Below are positions 49,021 to 61,304 of a stretch of 64,000 nt of DNA, piece after piece. The stretch is taken from NCBI GenBank assembly GCA_950295325.1, contig OX485806.1, positions 58,711,169 to 58,775,168 on the forward strand. The letters run 5' to 3'. The translations under genes were made by a program, and so were the position numbers. The stretch is from Polytrichum commune (lineage: Eukaryota; Streptophyta; Polytrichopsida; Polytrichales; Polytrichaceae). The number at the start of each line of letters is the position of its first letter. The first letter of the stretch is position 1. The notes below the pieces were generated by a model. That model was given only the letters and a program-made list of their open reading frames with translations, made no database searches and was not told the DNA's origin.

Positions 49021-49975
49021 TGTCGCAACCCTTGCAAACCCCCTTAACAATCTTGCCCATTTTCAATTTTAGCAAGGATCACGAGCGTTAACCCTTCGCA
49101 TTATACTATGCAAATGGTTAGGTCCCCAAACTGCGGACCTCTTAGTCATAGGAAGGGGACCAACTCTCCTACACTTGCATTTGAGACTCACCGCTTAATC
49201 AATGACCAATGATAAGATGTGGATTTTCATCCATGAAAGTCCAATCTTTAGTTAATCATTGCGTTGCTGAAGCAACATTACAACAATCCAAACCATACTA
49301 GTCAACTATGCCCCCACGTTGGCCCAACATCCATGGAGGCCATTTCGTTCGGCCTTGGGTGGGTTTGGTGGCCACACTTTCTCACCCATATAAGCCTCTA
49401 GGATTTATGACAGGGCCCCTACCCCACCGTCAAGAAACCTTTTGTCTTTCTACCAAGAGTTGGAGCCAAGAAGACATTTTCTCCTAGCCGATGGGGCTAG
49501 AAGCCCTCAACACCTTAAGAACACCATAACTTCCTTGCACAATCTTTGATGCTCACACATGACCATTTCATCGTCATCTACGTTTCATGTAGATGTCCCA
49601 TTTGGAAATTTACTAAGGAAGTTATACCAATTCAATCCTTGGCAATCTCGGGAGCCGCTTCTAGGCCACTGTTGTACCAGGGCGTTGTCCCAAGAAATCG
49701 CCTCATACAAATTGCCATATCTAGCTCACACCCCCAATTGAGGTGTCTTTGAGCATTCTAGAAGACGCATGCCAAAAGCTACTCATGGTTGATGGCCTTA
49801 CCCTCGTGTCTCCTAATCTCCATGGGTGGGAGTAGTTCCCAACGCTCAGGGCCCGCACCCATACTAGGATCACTTGTGCCCTCTCACCAACGGCGCCACA
49901 AGTCTTGGGTGTCACTCCAGGATCCCCCTTGTGCTCATGGTGTTTTAGGCACTCCTCATGAAGAGTTGCGCAATA
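49021..49975 (-). mobile_element. Family B LTR, second copy
   Basis: Begins TGTCGCAACCCTTGCAAACC and follows the LTR at 44653-45626 along its whole length (GGGCCCCTACCCCACCGTCA, ACCAGGGCG, CTCCTCATG). It ends near AAGAGTTGCGCAATA. Divergence is higher and many CpG sites have become TpG or CpA. No primer site or flanking duplication, so an old solo or truncated LTR. Confidence 0.7.
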
Positions 49976-52285
49976 TTTTTTATCACCACGATAGGCTACA
50001 CGAGGGTTAGGTCCTTTTTATCTTTATTTTTATGATCACAAAAACTTCAAGCATAAGCTTTCTTCTTAATTATTCAAGGTAAAAGAAAAATAATTGATAG
50101 CATAGACATCATCAATTTGATTGTGGTTGGAAGATTTGACGAGTGCTATGAATAGAAATTCACATGAGGTGAGATAATCACATGAATTGGGAGTTGCGTG
50201 TGATTGAAACATTATTATAGAACTTACAAACAATGAGAGAAAACATAAATGTTGAAAGGCAATTGTGTAAAGAGTGAATTATAGATACACACATGTGGCG
50301 AGACAAATTGTAAGTGTTGAAAGGGAATTGTGTAATGAGAAATCATAGACGCTCACATGAAGTGAGCATAGTTACATTACAAAATTGGTGAGTGAATTTG
50401 GACACTTGAGAAACACATGAAAATATAAAGACCACCGATTGAGAGGGAAAACAAAAAACAAAAAATATTAGAGATATTAAAAAAATCATCGAGAGGAAAT
50501 TTTTTTAAAAAATATCATAATAAGATTGTATGAGCTTGCATACAAGGACATTTGATAATTGAACACATGTATCTTCCTAAATCAATGTCGCTATGAGTCT
50601 AGAATTATCAAGTCTTAGCATGAACCATATCATAAGTACTTCCTTGCAGTATTTATTTATCATGTAGAGCCTCGGAAGATAGCACCAAGACCACCAACGG
50701 AACGGACCGGAAGCAAAGACCAAGGGCTGGCCAGGTCGAGAGACTGGGGCCCCGGGAGGAAGCTAAGCGGACAAAGGGAAGAGGGCGAGCTGGAGTTGAA
50801 GGCCCGAGGACGGGGAGAAGATATGGAGCCTGGCGAAGTGACCAAGGGACGGCACGGAAACGGGGAACCTAAGCAACGGGAACGGGCTTAAGCCGTAGGG
50901 AACGGTTAGTTTGAGAACACGTTTGTGAACCAAAGTGGGAACATGCACGGCCATACTAGTGGAATAGGATAGTTAGAAACTAGTAAACACCTAGTGACTT
51001 TTAGAGTGTGGATGAAGGGACATGCCCAAGGGATGATAATCCATGTGGATGAATACAAACTTCTTCAACCGCCTTAAATGAATGTAGGAATTTTGGATGG
51101 ATGGAGTATACGGGACGTAACCGAATCCCCATAGCACATCTAGAAAAGCAAAGAATTACATCAAATGCACTCCACAAGTACATCTAATTATAACATGTAA
51201 TGAATACTATAAATAGATGTGCATGTATTAAAATTAGACTACAACTACATGCAAGGATAAAAATAGCCAAAACATACATATGGCATTTGGGGAAAGAGAC
51301 TTAACCGCCATAACAACTAAATGGTAGATATTAGAACCTATTTAAGGAAGCACAAAGGAGGCCTATGGGAGCTCATTTTTATTGACCAAATTCACGTGAG
51401 CGTCGCAAAGCCTATCGGGAGAGAATGACCGCCGCGGAGCCTATTGGGAGCGCACAATTGCCGCAAAACCTTTCAAGAGTATGAGGCTTAGACTTCAGGA
51501 AGATAAAGACTTTGTTGAAATCCAAGAGGACTCGAAGACGAAGAAATATTGAAATACTTAGAAAAAGTTTGGACACAACGACAAATCCTTCGAAGACAAG
51601 AAGTCCAAGGATTTGAAGACAAGAAATCTAAGGGTTCTCACAAACGTTAGAAAATTAAAGGTTTTCACAAAACCTTTGAGGACACAAGAGGGAAGAACAT
51701 CGGAAGACTAAGGGTTTCCACAAACCTTAGAAGATTAAAGTTTTCACAAAACCTTCGAAGACCCAGGATAAGGAAACTTCCCAAGAAGAAATTCCAGATA
51801 TTTTGAAGACTTAAAGGGATTCCAAACACTTGAAATCCTCATAAGAAAAGAGTGGATCCACGTAATGAGAAAAGCCTAAGCCGGCAATACAAATTCATCA
51901 AATATCATCCAACTAAGTTTAAACTAAAAACTCAACATTCTCACCATTATCAAAAAGGGATCTTTGGATAAGTACGCGAGATGTATAGGAAGTACGGGAA
52001 GATTATAACATATTTGGAATATTATTCAAACACTTTGATGTAAAAATATTGATGTTACATTTAGGAAATGATGAATGAATGAGAAATTCTCGTACTTGGA
52101 TATTATCTGAGTGACTAAAATTACATTAATGAGGGAGTATGCTTCAAATACATCAAAACTTTATGACTCTCTTAATGAAACATTCTTGGAATATTGAATG
52201 GAATAAGAATAGTTATAAGTCATTCAAACCATGAAAGAGATTAGAATAACTCTCCAAGATATTAGACATAAGAATGGTTGTCCTC
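49976..52285. other. Unresolved region with a weak tandem repeat
   Basis: A GC-rich patch at 50,670-50,900 contrasts with AT-rich surroundings but carries no recognised frame. At 51,500-51,790 words such as GAAGACAAGAA, AAGGTTTTCACAAAACCTT and CTTAGAAGATTAAAG repeat about every 50 bases. The region ends at the left terminus of the CACTA element. Confidence 0.4.
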
Positions 52286-52560
52286 CACTACTAGGAAAAC
52301 AAACGAAATATGATTAGGGCCTTATGACCGGATATGACTATCGGTTAGAATGCAGTCATCAGTGACCACTTTGGTGACTAGAAATGACTATAGTCATCAC
52401 ATGACTAGGATTTTAGTCATATTTTTAGGGGGCCTCAATTGGAACTACGTAGGGAACATGTTCTCCCAATTGTTTTTCTCATGGGCAGCCATATGACTAG
52501 AATTAGTAGTTAGGTGACTATAGTTTTGGGCAGCCAATTGTAGGGGGATTTAGGAGTGGG
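52286..52560. repeat. CACTA terminal and subterminal repeats
   Basis: After the CACTA end, the words GACTATAGTCAT, TGACTAG, TAGTCAT and GTGACTA occur at least nine times on both strands within 270 bases. Such subterminal motifs are the usual binding sites of the element's own DNA-binding protein (TnpA-type in En/Spm). That role is inferred here. Confidence 0.75.
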
Positions 52561-55019
52561 GCATTCATGGTTTTAATGCAATTTTTTTTCCTTTGTTTGT
52601 GTTCAATTTATTCTTTCACTTCTTCTTTCCTTCCTTCAGTTTACACTCTTCTCGTGATTTTATTTTGTTCCTTTAAGGTTTTCTCCTTAGGGTTATTGTA
52701 TTTTTTTGAATGTCTTTAAATTTTCGTAAACTTATATGAGTTTTATTTGAATTTTTTTTCATTCTTGAATTTTTTTCTTGGAAGCATTTTCCAATCTCAT
52801 TTTGAATTCAAATGTTATGGAAAAAATTTCTAGTTACAAACTCAAACTGTCTACAATCACTACAATTCTTTTTGCACATTGTTCAAATACTTGTCGATAT
52901 TGATTTTAATTTGAGCCAATGCACACGCATGTTCTTTATTCAGTCAGTGACGTTGAAGTTAATTGGAAAGCAAGTCCAATTGTATATATTGGCAATGACA
53001 TAAATGACTACCTTTCATAGTGTGTTTGATAGTTGGTCATGTCCCACCTCTAGATCCTCCTCTACAACAACCTAAGTTTGGTTTACATCTTGGGTGGTAA
53101 GTCTCCTGCACAAGCTAAAATCAAAAGTGTCCGGTTCCTTGTCCATGATACTGCATGATGGGCCGCAGGCCTGCATGCTCATCCACTCTACCTAACTGCA
53201 CACTTTGCATTTCATGCCGTCCGCCATCGCTTGACTCGACTCTTGCACCACGTGGCTGTCACCGCAAAACAATCTTCCATTCATTGTTCTCCTCGTCGTC
53301 TACAAAAAATACTTGTTGTACGTGAAGAGGAAATGCAAAAGAATCCACTGAATATGGAATCAGTCGATCAAATCTGAACAATGTGAATCCCTATTCGTCG
53401 CATTTCATTGTAGCCCGAGCTCCCCTCTTGTTGGTTTGTGCCCATGTGCAATACAACACCACCACTTCATATTTCCCGTAGTCTACGCTGATAATTTCGT
53501 CCATCCACCCCACATACTCCAGATTTGTTGTCCTCATGTTCTTGTCACTAGAACTAGACCGACAAGATTGGAGAAACGTAGCAACTACTCCACTGTCACA
53601 TGTGGACATAGCTGCTTCTGCTCCCCGTACTCGTATATGATTGCCATATGCATACATCGCCTTGTATGCCTTTGCTTCTCATCTAGGAGGCAACAACAGT
53701 GCTAGTACATCCTCAGAGACATCATTCCCCCTCGCAATGTCTTCGGACAATGCGTTTTGGAACCACGTACTGTAGGATTCCTGCCGTATATCAATGGGAT
53801 AATCCGGGCGTCTTCCCTTGCTACGTCTTTGGACGACTTTTCTGGCCTCTTGTCGTCGAGTCATTTCAGTGGCATACCGCCTGCAATATACACATCACCT
53901 CAAGTCCGTTATTTTCCATAAACTGTTTCTATACTACATCATGTACAACTTTGTTGGTCATCTTCTTCATAACTGTGACTATACATAGTAGTTTTCTTCA
54001 CTTTTTTGATTGTTTCATTTGTCTCGTCCTGATAGCTAGTCCTAAAATAAAAAACGATGACTACACGTAGTGCTCTGTTTGCCGTATATTATTATGTAAC
54101 AGTTATATTGCTTAGGTGCTAACTCTCTGTAATCTTGAAGTATTTCAGCGTTGTTAAGCACGAACTCATGAATCCACTGTTGCAGTTCCGGAGACAATAC
54201 GCGCCGTCTCCCCTTCCCTTGTAGCACTTCGTCATTTGTACTTGGCTCCTCTTTGTCGTCCCATACACGGCGTGATGTCATAGTACAATTTTGCATGTAC
54301 TCGGTGCAGAATCCAAGCACCTCCTCCATGATATACCCTCTTGCCATCGACCCCTCCGGTTGTGCTCGTTGCCGTACGTAGCCCTTCAACGTTTTCAGAT
54401 ACCGTTCCACAGGGTACATCCAACGTGTGTGAACTGGACCACAAATGTCTAATTGTTGCACTAAGTGAATCGGCAGATGAGACATGACATCAAAAAATGC
54501 CGGTGGGAAGACCTTCTCCAACATACACATAGTTACTGCTGTTTCTTCCATCAGGTCTGCCATTGTTGATGGATCCACAGACTTTGCACATAAACGCACA
54601 AAGATCCTACTTGTACGAATTATTGTTGCGCGAACTTCCTTTGGTAGGAGTGTGCGCACACATAAAGTAAGAATTTGCTGCATCATTATGTGGTAGTCAT
54701 GTGACTTAAGCCCACGAAGGTCTCCGTCAACGGTAATCCTCTTCGACAACTGCCCCACGTAGTTGCTGGGGGTCTTTAGGTTGCGGAAAGTTTTGATAAA
54801 TTTTGCCTTCTCCACCTTTGACAGCACATAGGGAGCAACTGGTAGTATGATGGTGTCATTTCCACCTGGTTTTGGGTGGAGCTCGGGACGTATCGACGCC
54901 TCCTTAAGGTCTAGCCTTACTTTCAATGTATCCTTCAATCCCCATATTGTCTTCATGATGTTTTCGCACATGTTTTTTTTGCAATGCATTGGATCCAACA
55001 CATGGCGGATCATAAGAGC

Positions 55020-55329
55020 CTGCATTCAGTGTTCAACCCATGTTAGAGCAATTCTACACATCTCCTCACTACGGCATTCTGTATGTAGTCATACATTTAG
55101 TCGTCAAATGTAGTCGTGGGTTCGGTGTTGATGACTCAAACTTGTCATATTGTATTTAGTGAGTCAGTGGATCCAAACATGTGACTACCAACACTAATTT
55201 CTTCACTACATATAGTCATGCGCTGAGTGCAGATAATCTTGTATTGATCACATATAGTGTTTTGTAGTCATACAGTACAGGAACAATGTAAAAAGGTCTA
55301 AGGTCTGGAAATGGCTATGGTTCACTAAC
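55020..55329 (-). repeat. Transposase intron rich in TAGTCA/TGACTA motifs
   Basis: Intron with donor CAG|GTTAGT and acceptor TGCAG (minus strand). It holds TAGTCATACATTTAGTCG, TGTAGTCG, TGACTCA, TGACTAC, TAGTCATG and TAGTCATACA within 250 bases, the same words as the subterminal zone. The next gap upstream, 56858-57000, has TAGTCGTC, TAGTCATC and TGACTACATG. The stretch 58100-58200 has ACGACTACCTTTAGTCATG and CTACCTTTAGTCATACAG. The intron at 63005-63140 has at least seven more. Confidence 0.75.
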
Positions 55330-57050
55330 CTGCCAATACGGAAGACGAAACAGGGCTGACAACCTCTTCACTCCAGTTTGGTGCACTGGATCATTGACCC
55401 CCCCGTGTCTGTTCTCGTTAGAGGCATTTAGCCATTTCTCCCTCGCATTAGCGTGTCGCACAATGTCTCGACCAGTAAGAGGGCAAGGTAGCGCTCTATT
55501 TTCGTCTTCGCCATCAAATGCTCTTCGGAGTCGTCGATACGGGTGATTCCTTTTTAGGTATCTCCGATGACCCAAATATACATTTTTGCCAAGTGCAGTT
55601 GAGCGACAAGTACTAACATTAGGGCCACATTTAGTGCATCCTCTGTAACCCTTTGTCACTTGCCTAGAGACAAGACCATATGCAGGATAATCGTGAATGC
55701 ACCACATCAAAATTGCTTTGAGGACAAAATTCTTGTTTTCACAGTCAGCGGAGACATGCCACAGTTCCTGCAACTCTTCAATAAGTGGGGCCAAGTAGAC
55801 ATCTATATTTTCCGATGTGATGCTTTCTTTTTCAGGGATTAGAAGAACCAACATTAGAAAAAAAACGTTTCGTGATGAGCCAGGGAGGAAGGTTGTAGTT
55901 CAACAATATTACTGGCCACGTTGAGTGACTTAATGATTGGTTTGAGTAATGGTTCACACCATCTAGGGCCATCCCTAATCGTATGTTCCTCTCCTTAGAG
56001 GCAAATTCCGGGTATACAGCATTGATGTGTTTCCAAGCTTTTGAGTCTGGAACACTCTCCATATTACCGTCCAGTTCTTTCCTTGATGTGTGCCACTTGG
56101 TTAACTCTGCAAGCCGGGCACATCCAAACATTCGCAACAGTCGGGGTATAAGTGGAAAATGCCTTAGTATCTTCACTGCCCTTGTACTATTGTCTGATGT
56201 GTATCGCAACTCCCCACATTTTGGACAGGTCAAGGCATTTGCTAATTCTCCTCGAAATAAACAACAGCCGTTTCTACAGGCATGGATGGAGTTGTAGGAG
56301 AGCCCCAAATGCCGTAGGAATTTCTTCCCTTCCCAGTGGGATTTTGGCAGTTTATTACCCTTGGGGAAAAGTTCGGTGATCACGTTTAAGATTTCATCTG
56401 CACAAGTGTTTGAAACTCCAAATACCGTGAAGCAATTGAATAGGAGAAGCACTGCAACCAAGAGCTTTGTCTGAGAGCCTTCGTATAGTGGAATATTTGA
56501 TTCCTCAATGACTTTCGTAAGATGTATATTATTGAGGTCGTCGTCTTCCAAAGCAATGTCATTTTCGTCCTCATCAATTCCATCATTGGTAGCGGGAGGG
56601 ATGTTGTCGTATCTACCAAAGCACTCTGTGACCATCCATGTAAGCTCAAATTCCTCAGAGTCGATTTGTATTTTCAAGATTTCCCCATGCGCTTCATTGC
56701 ATTCGTGGAGGTCCTGGAAATCTTGCCCAGTTTCGTACAGTATTCCAGACTCCACACAACAGAATAACAACCCCCCAATTATTTGTTGGTAGGTGACGTT
56801 ACTTGCATTGCTTAGGAGAATGTAACAGTATTCAATGAATCTAAATACTAATGCCATCTATTTGGTAACATTGTCTGCAATTTAGTCGTCCACACCATAA
56901 TAGTGACAGCGATTTAGTCATCTGTGCAAAAACAATGACTACATGTACTGATTAGAGTGAACTAACAGAGTAAGCAATCATTGAGCACTGAAGTATTACA
57001 ACAATTTTGAGTATTGTTACCGAGTTCTTTGCTGCAATAGAGACGTCCTG

Positions 57051-57496
57051 TCAATTTTGAGGGTAATATGTGAATAGTTCCTCTCCCACATCAATGTCAC
57101 GTGTTGCTATAGTCATGATATACCCCCAAGTTTTTGGATTCCATGGAGTAGGCAATGACACGTATTCCCAAAGTACATTCCCTAAATGTTTTCTTCCAAT
57201 AGAACTGTTAATGAACCCTGCTACATTTCCATTCAAAACATCTCCATCCTGATAAACATTTTTCTTCACGTGTATTGCATACTTTGCAAATCGTTGGTTT
57301 TCTTGACACATACTCTTGAACTCTGCCCCTGATAGTTGTTTCCCAACAAATGGCAATAACTCATCACCAGCTTTGGCTGTTTCCATGGCATATAGGCCCC
57401 ATCCCATGTGCGGATGTGTTGACACCCTAACCTCCCACTTTCTATCCCAAAATGTGATGAGGACGTGAATTTTGGGATGGGGCCTATACGCCACTG
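57051..57496 (-). CDS. SET-domain exon inside the CACTA transposon
   Basis: A 147-residue open segment on the transposase strand, between the first transposase exon and the tnp2 core. SET hallmarks in order: KWEVRVST, GWGLYAMETAKAGDELLPFVG-like start (residues 31-51), GNVAGFINSS (89-98, in place of the usual RFINHSC: Asn kept, His and Cys replaced), and IATRDIDVGEELFTYYP (near 129-145, in place of GEELTYDY). SET proteins are lysine or other protein methyltransferases using AdoMet. The frame is fully open with no GTG/ATG start that is compelling. A stop lies just upstream (57507-57509), and AG acceptors are at about 57497 and 57507, so it is best read as an exon spliced to something upstream, perhaps the 57940-57728 exon. 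It ends in its own stop codon, not a donor. It is better preserved than the neighbouring transposase exons. Confidence 0.7.
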
Positions 57497-57940
57497 CCCA
57501 TGGTAGCTATCTGTGTGAACAATATTCACAGACAATTGTTGATTGGGAACCAAACTACCCTCTCTGATCCTTTGAAGCGGTAGAGTAGCTGAAATTACTG
57601 ACTTTAATGCAGTAGTTGCTGCGGCCAGTAGAATAGGTCTCTGTGTTTCCTACATGTTTCATTGCCACAAAGTAATGCAACCGCATTAGTTCCCCATATT
57701 AGTCACATCCAACATATCATACAAAAATTATAGATAGCATACCAGGATTGATCTCTTGAATTCAGGATCTCGCTTGTATTTCCGAAGATGTTTGCGGATG
57801 GTTTTCCTTGACAATATTCTTGCACCCATGCATTTCTTACATGGGCAAGGGTAACTTGTTAGACCTTGTCGGTCTGCTTCTTTCTCTTCGATGTCCCATA
57901 GTAGCAATTGCAAAAGATCCTCTCGTGATGTCGGATCCAT

Positions 57941-59224
57941 CGGCTAAAATGTGGTCCACCTAGACAACATAACCACAATTTTATTAAGAAGTTGTTACAT
58001 TACATTCAATTTTATAGATAAGCTGCTACAGTACATTCAATTTTATTGAGGAGCTACTACAGTACACTCAATTCATTGAAATGTTGTAGAATTAGCCATT
58101 CAAGTTACGACTACCTTTAGTCATGTAGTTCCAAATCTTACTACCTTTAGTCATACAGTCACAAGTCTGACCAAAAATAGACATGGATGTACAGTCAGGT
58201 ACAACATGCTTACGAATTTTTTGGCCCAGAAATTTCAGCCTAGTATGTAGGAACTTTGAGGAGCTCTAGAAGTTGCACTAATGGTTCGCTAAAAGGTTCA
58301 CTAATGTGCACTAATGGTTCACTAGAAGGTTCGCTAATGTGTCACTTTTACCCAACAATATAAATCACTATTTCTTCCCCAAAGAAGTGCTTTCCAAGAC
58401 TTGTAAAGCATCAATAAAGGATCTGCAACAAGCAACTCACTCCAGCTAAGCCAAGATACAAGAATGTGAGCAACCAAATCACAACCAACCTGTTCAAAGT
58501 CTGACCACCATGATCCTTAAAATTACTTATTGAAATTGTCTTGTTGGTTCTCTTGTCAAAATCTTACAGAAGATATTAACTTGAGATGCATAAAAGAATT
58601 TGTTGTGCATTTTGATGACACTCCAAATAAGTATCCACAACCATACCTGAAGATGTTAGTATGAGTTTGGCTAGATATGAAAACCCTTGAGCATCACACT
58701 ACCTAAGCATACTTATTCTAATAACTACAGTAAAGTGCGAATCTCTCAGTAACACAAATATAATCTCATTTCTTGAAAAATACCCACGAAGACTCTTACG
58801 CGAGAAAGTAATGCACCTTCAAAACAACAATTCAAAGTTATGTTTTGAGGATTGGACCTCAAACTTTGAGCAGCGACAATGTCAGACAACACTAACATGA
58901 CAAGAACCTCTGTAACCTTCACGCACCTTACAAGCAGTCAACCTCTGATAACTTGTATACATGTCCTTGAAGCTCCCTACCCTCATCATTAAGGTCAAAT
59001 AGGAGGAACCCCAAAATGTGAAATCTCTACTTCACCTCCAGAATTCTTGCCATGTGAATTGCAATAAAATGCAACTCTCAATTGACACATATTAGGGTTA
59101 GTTTGAGAGATGTATCATAGGCTATTGGAATCAAAGCAGCAAAAGTTGGCTTCATTGAGAATGCTTACCGTCAAACCTTCCACAGTGCTTACCCTCAAAC
59201 AGAGCATGTGAAGGGAAGTCGACT
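57941..59224. other. Intergenic interior of the CACTA element
   Basis: Lies between the divergent transposase and the kinase fragment. The first 260 bases carry TAGTCA motifs and probably the transposase promoter. From 58,200 to 59,200 no clear frame is seen; part of this may be degraded exons or introns of the captured kinase gene. Confidence 0.4.
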
Positions 59225-59612
59225 GTGGTTGAGTATCTCGATTTATTGGTCGCAGCAAAGCAGGATGAAGAGACTCTCAAGAACAGCTTAAGAGACTTGA
59301 AGAAGAATCACGAATGTGACAAAGATGATGTAAGGTGTCAACGTGAACCATCCTCTCAATGTCTTGCAACGCGGCTGCTGGAAATTCTAAATGTGAAACC
59401 CTCGGACATAGCCATCGACTCGAGTGGCTTGACCCCCTCACCTCTCATCTTCTGGGTGAGCCCCAAAGATTTGTCCGAAGGCGAAGAACTCGGCAGGGGA
59501 GGGTTCGGAGTGGTCCGAGAAACTACATGGTTAGGGATGAGATTTGCAAAGAAAGAGTTCAGGTGCGAGACAACAAATTCTTCAGGCAAGAAATCAAAGT
59601 ATTTGGGTTCCA

Positions 59613-59640
<28 letters not shown>
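59225..59640 (+). pseudogene. Captured protein-kinase gene fragment
   Basis: The frame starting [20 protein letters not shown] continues through [19 protein letters not shown] and [20 protein letters not shown] to [20 protein letters not shown] (residues 90-97) is the glycine-rich ATP loop and the Lys in FAKKEF (108-110) is the expected ATP-anchoring Lys of a plant Ser/Thr or Tyr-like kinase. After CETTNS the reading frame slips; the next frame continues FRQEIKVFG, so one indel has occurred. The rest of the kinase domain is absent. The piece lies inside the CACTA element, between its two divergent genes, so it looks like a host-gene fragment taken up by the transposon. Confidence 0.7.
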
Positions 59641-59653
<13 letters not shown>

Positions 59654-59704
59654 AGAAGGGCACCACCAGGAGTGGAGCCTGCGGCTTAATTTGACTCAAC
59701 ACAG

Positions 59705-59739
<35 letters not shown>

Positions 59740-60023
59740 TAGATTGAGAGCATGGCCGTTCTTAGTTGGTGGAGTGATTTGTCTGGTTAATTCCGTTATC
59801 GAACGAGACCTCAGCCTGCTAACTAGAATCCTCTCCGCTAACTTAGAATTCAAGTGCAGCTTATTATCGGTATTATTCAAGTACAAGCATCATTCACCAC
59901 TTCCTCTTGGTTTACAACAATAGGTCCTTGATGCACAAACTAGGGAAGGAGGGAAGTACGGGCTGTCCCCAATGTCCCATAGGCGTTGGAGGCGACGGAA
60001 CCACGAGGACGCTGGCAGGTATA

Positions 60024-60057
60024 ACCCCCCCCCCCTGACCGACCGACCGACCGAGAC
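60024..60057. repeat. C run and GACC tetranucleotide repeat
   Basis: A run of about ten C followed by four units of GACC (GACCGACCGACCGACCGA). Short simple repeat in the leader region of the CACTA second gene. Confidence 0.9.
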
Positions 60058-61304
60058 CTTCTGTGGAAGGTTTGAGGGTAAGTACACCTGCTAGGACCCG
60101 AAAAGTGGTGAACTATGCCTCAGCAGGGCGAAGCCACAGGAAACTCTGGTGGAGGCTTGTAGCGATACTGACGTGCAAATCGTTTGAACAGCAATTGGAC
60201 ATGGGACATTAATTATGAAACCCTAATTCGTTGTTGTTATTGCGATTTTGTAGGTCTTACCTTATAGCAGCAGGGAGGCGGAGAAATGGCGACGTCCACG
60301 GCCGACCTCCTACTCGCACGTCGTCTTCGCGCCAAGGGGTTGTGTTGTCGCCATGGCCAAGTCAAAGCAGTCCACAGAGAGCAAGAGGTCAAGCTCGAAG
60401 AGTACTAAGTCGGCGAGGTCCTCTTCGCAGGAGACGTCCGACGCGGAGCAGTCGAGCGGGGAGTGGGCGAGCAGCAACGGCGGCTGCGACACCGACACCG
60501 ACACCGACGGCAACACCAACAGTGTGAGCCCAAAATGGTGCCCACATGTGGTGATTAACTCTTTGAAACCAATTTAGTTAAGACTTTGAAGTGTTATGAT
60601 TGTTCACAAAAATATAAAAAGAGTGAAGTGTGGTGTGGATGGAAGTTTAGAGGTTAGGGAGTGTTGTGTGATTGTTTCAAGGTTAAGTTCAATAAGTAAT
60701 GCCTTGACTAGGTGAGTAGGGAGTAAGGTGAGCCAAGGTGAGCTCCGCGGGTTAAATGCCCACATTAGGATCCACCTTGTTGATTTAGGAATGTAAGAGC
60801 TTTGTGGATGGGGTGAGTCCCTACTTAGGAGGAAGGGATTAAAGGATTAAGGCATTGTGATTGGGGGTGCTAATCCTCTCATCCTATCCTTCCCTCATGT
60901 GCTCTCTTCCTCTCTCCTCTTATCTTCCCCTCTCTCATTTTTTTTTTTTTTTTTTTTTTTTGTTTGGTTTCTTCACCTCTCCACTCTCCTCTTAAGAAGA
61001 TGGGGAGTATGTGAGAGTGTGTGGGTGAGCTTGTGTATGTGTGGAGTAATAGAGATGCACGTGTGTGTGCAAGGTTTTTAGCCAAGACCAATTAGTCTTG
61101 AAAATTAGCCTTACATTATTAAATGTGGTTTAGACTCAAGGCATTTATAAACAAGTGCCTAACTCTAGTGTTTAGATTTTTAGTATTGGACTTATAGTAT
61201 TTAGTATTCACTCTTCTAGTTAGACTTATGAGGCTTAGATTTGTAGTGTGGAATTTATGATTGAATAGAAGCACTTGATGGTGCTTAATATTTGGAGGGG
61301 GCTA

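Larger units (their letters stand above)
53259..57940 (-). pseudogene. CACTA tnp2-type transposase (multi-exon, decayed)
   Basis: Exon order on the minus strand: 57940-57728 (transposase-associated domain, TSYPCPCKKCMG and the following HLRKYKRDPEF); 56857-55330 (tnp2 core: CADEILNVITELFPKGNKLPKS, LGLSYNSIHACRNGC, CPKCGELRY, ALDGVNHYSNQ, LPPWL, then DVYLAPLIEELQELW and GYRGCTKCG); 55019-54067 (DPMHCKKNMCENI, then a DUF4218-like part with LPIHLVQQLDICGPVHTRWMYPVERYLKTLKG); 53880-53259 (DUF4216-like: DEIISVDYGKYEVVVLYCTW, ending WKIVLR). Introns 55020-55329 and 54066-53881 have fitting GT-AG sites. Defects: one extra base in an eight-base A run (55858-55865, plus strand) shifts the frame after LPPWLITKRFF; a TGA in the last exon (PPR*EAK) where CGA fits; and a TAG before GFTLFRF. 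The conserved order is clear, so only recent loss of function is implied. Confidence 0.85.
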
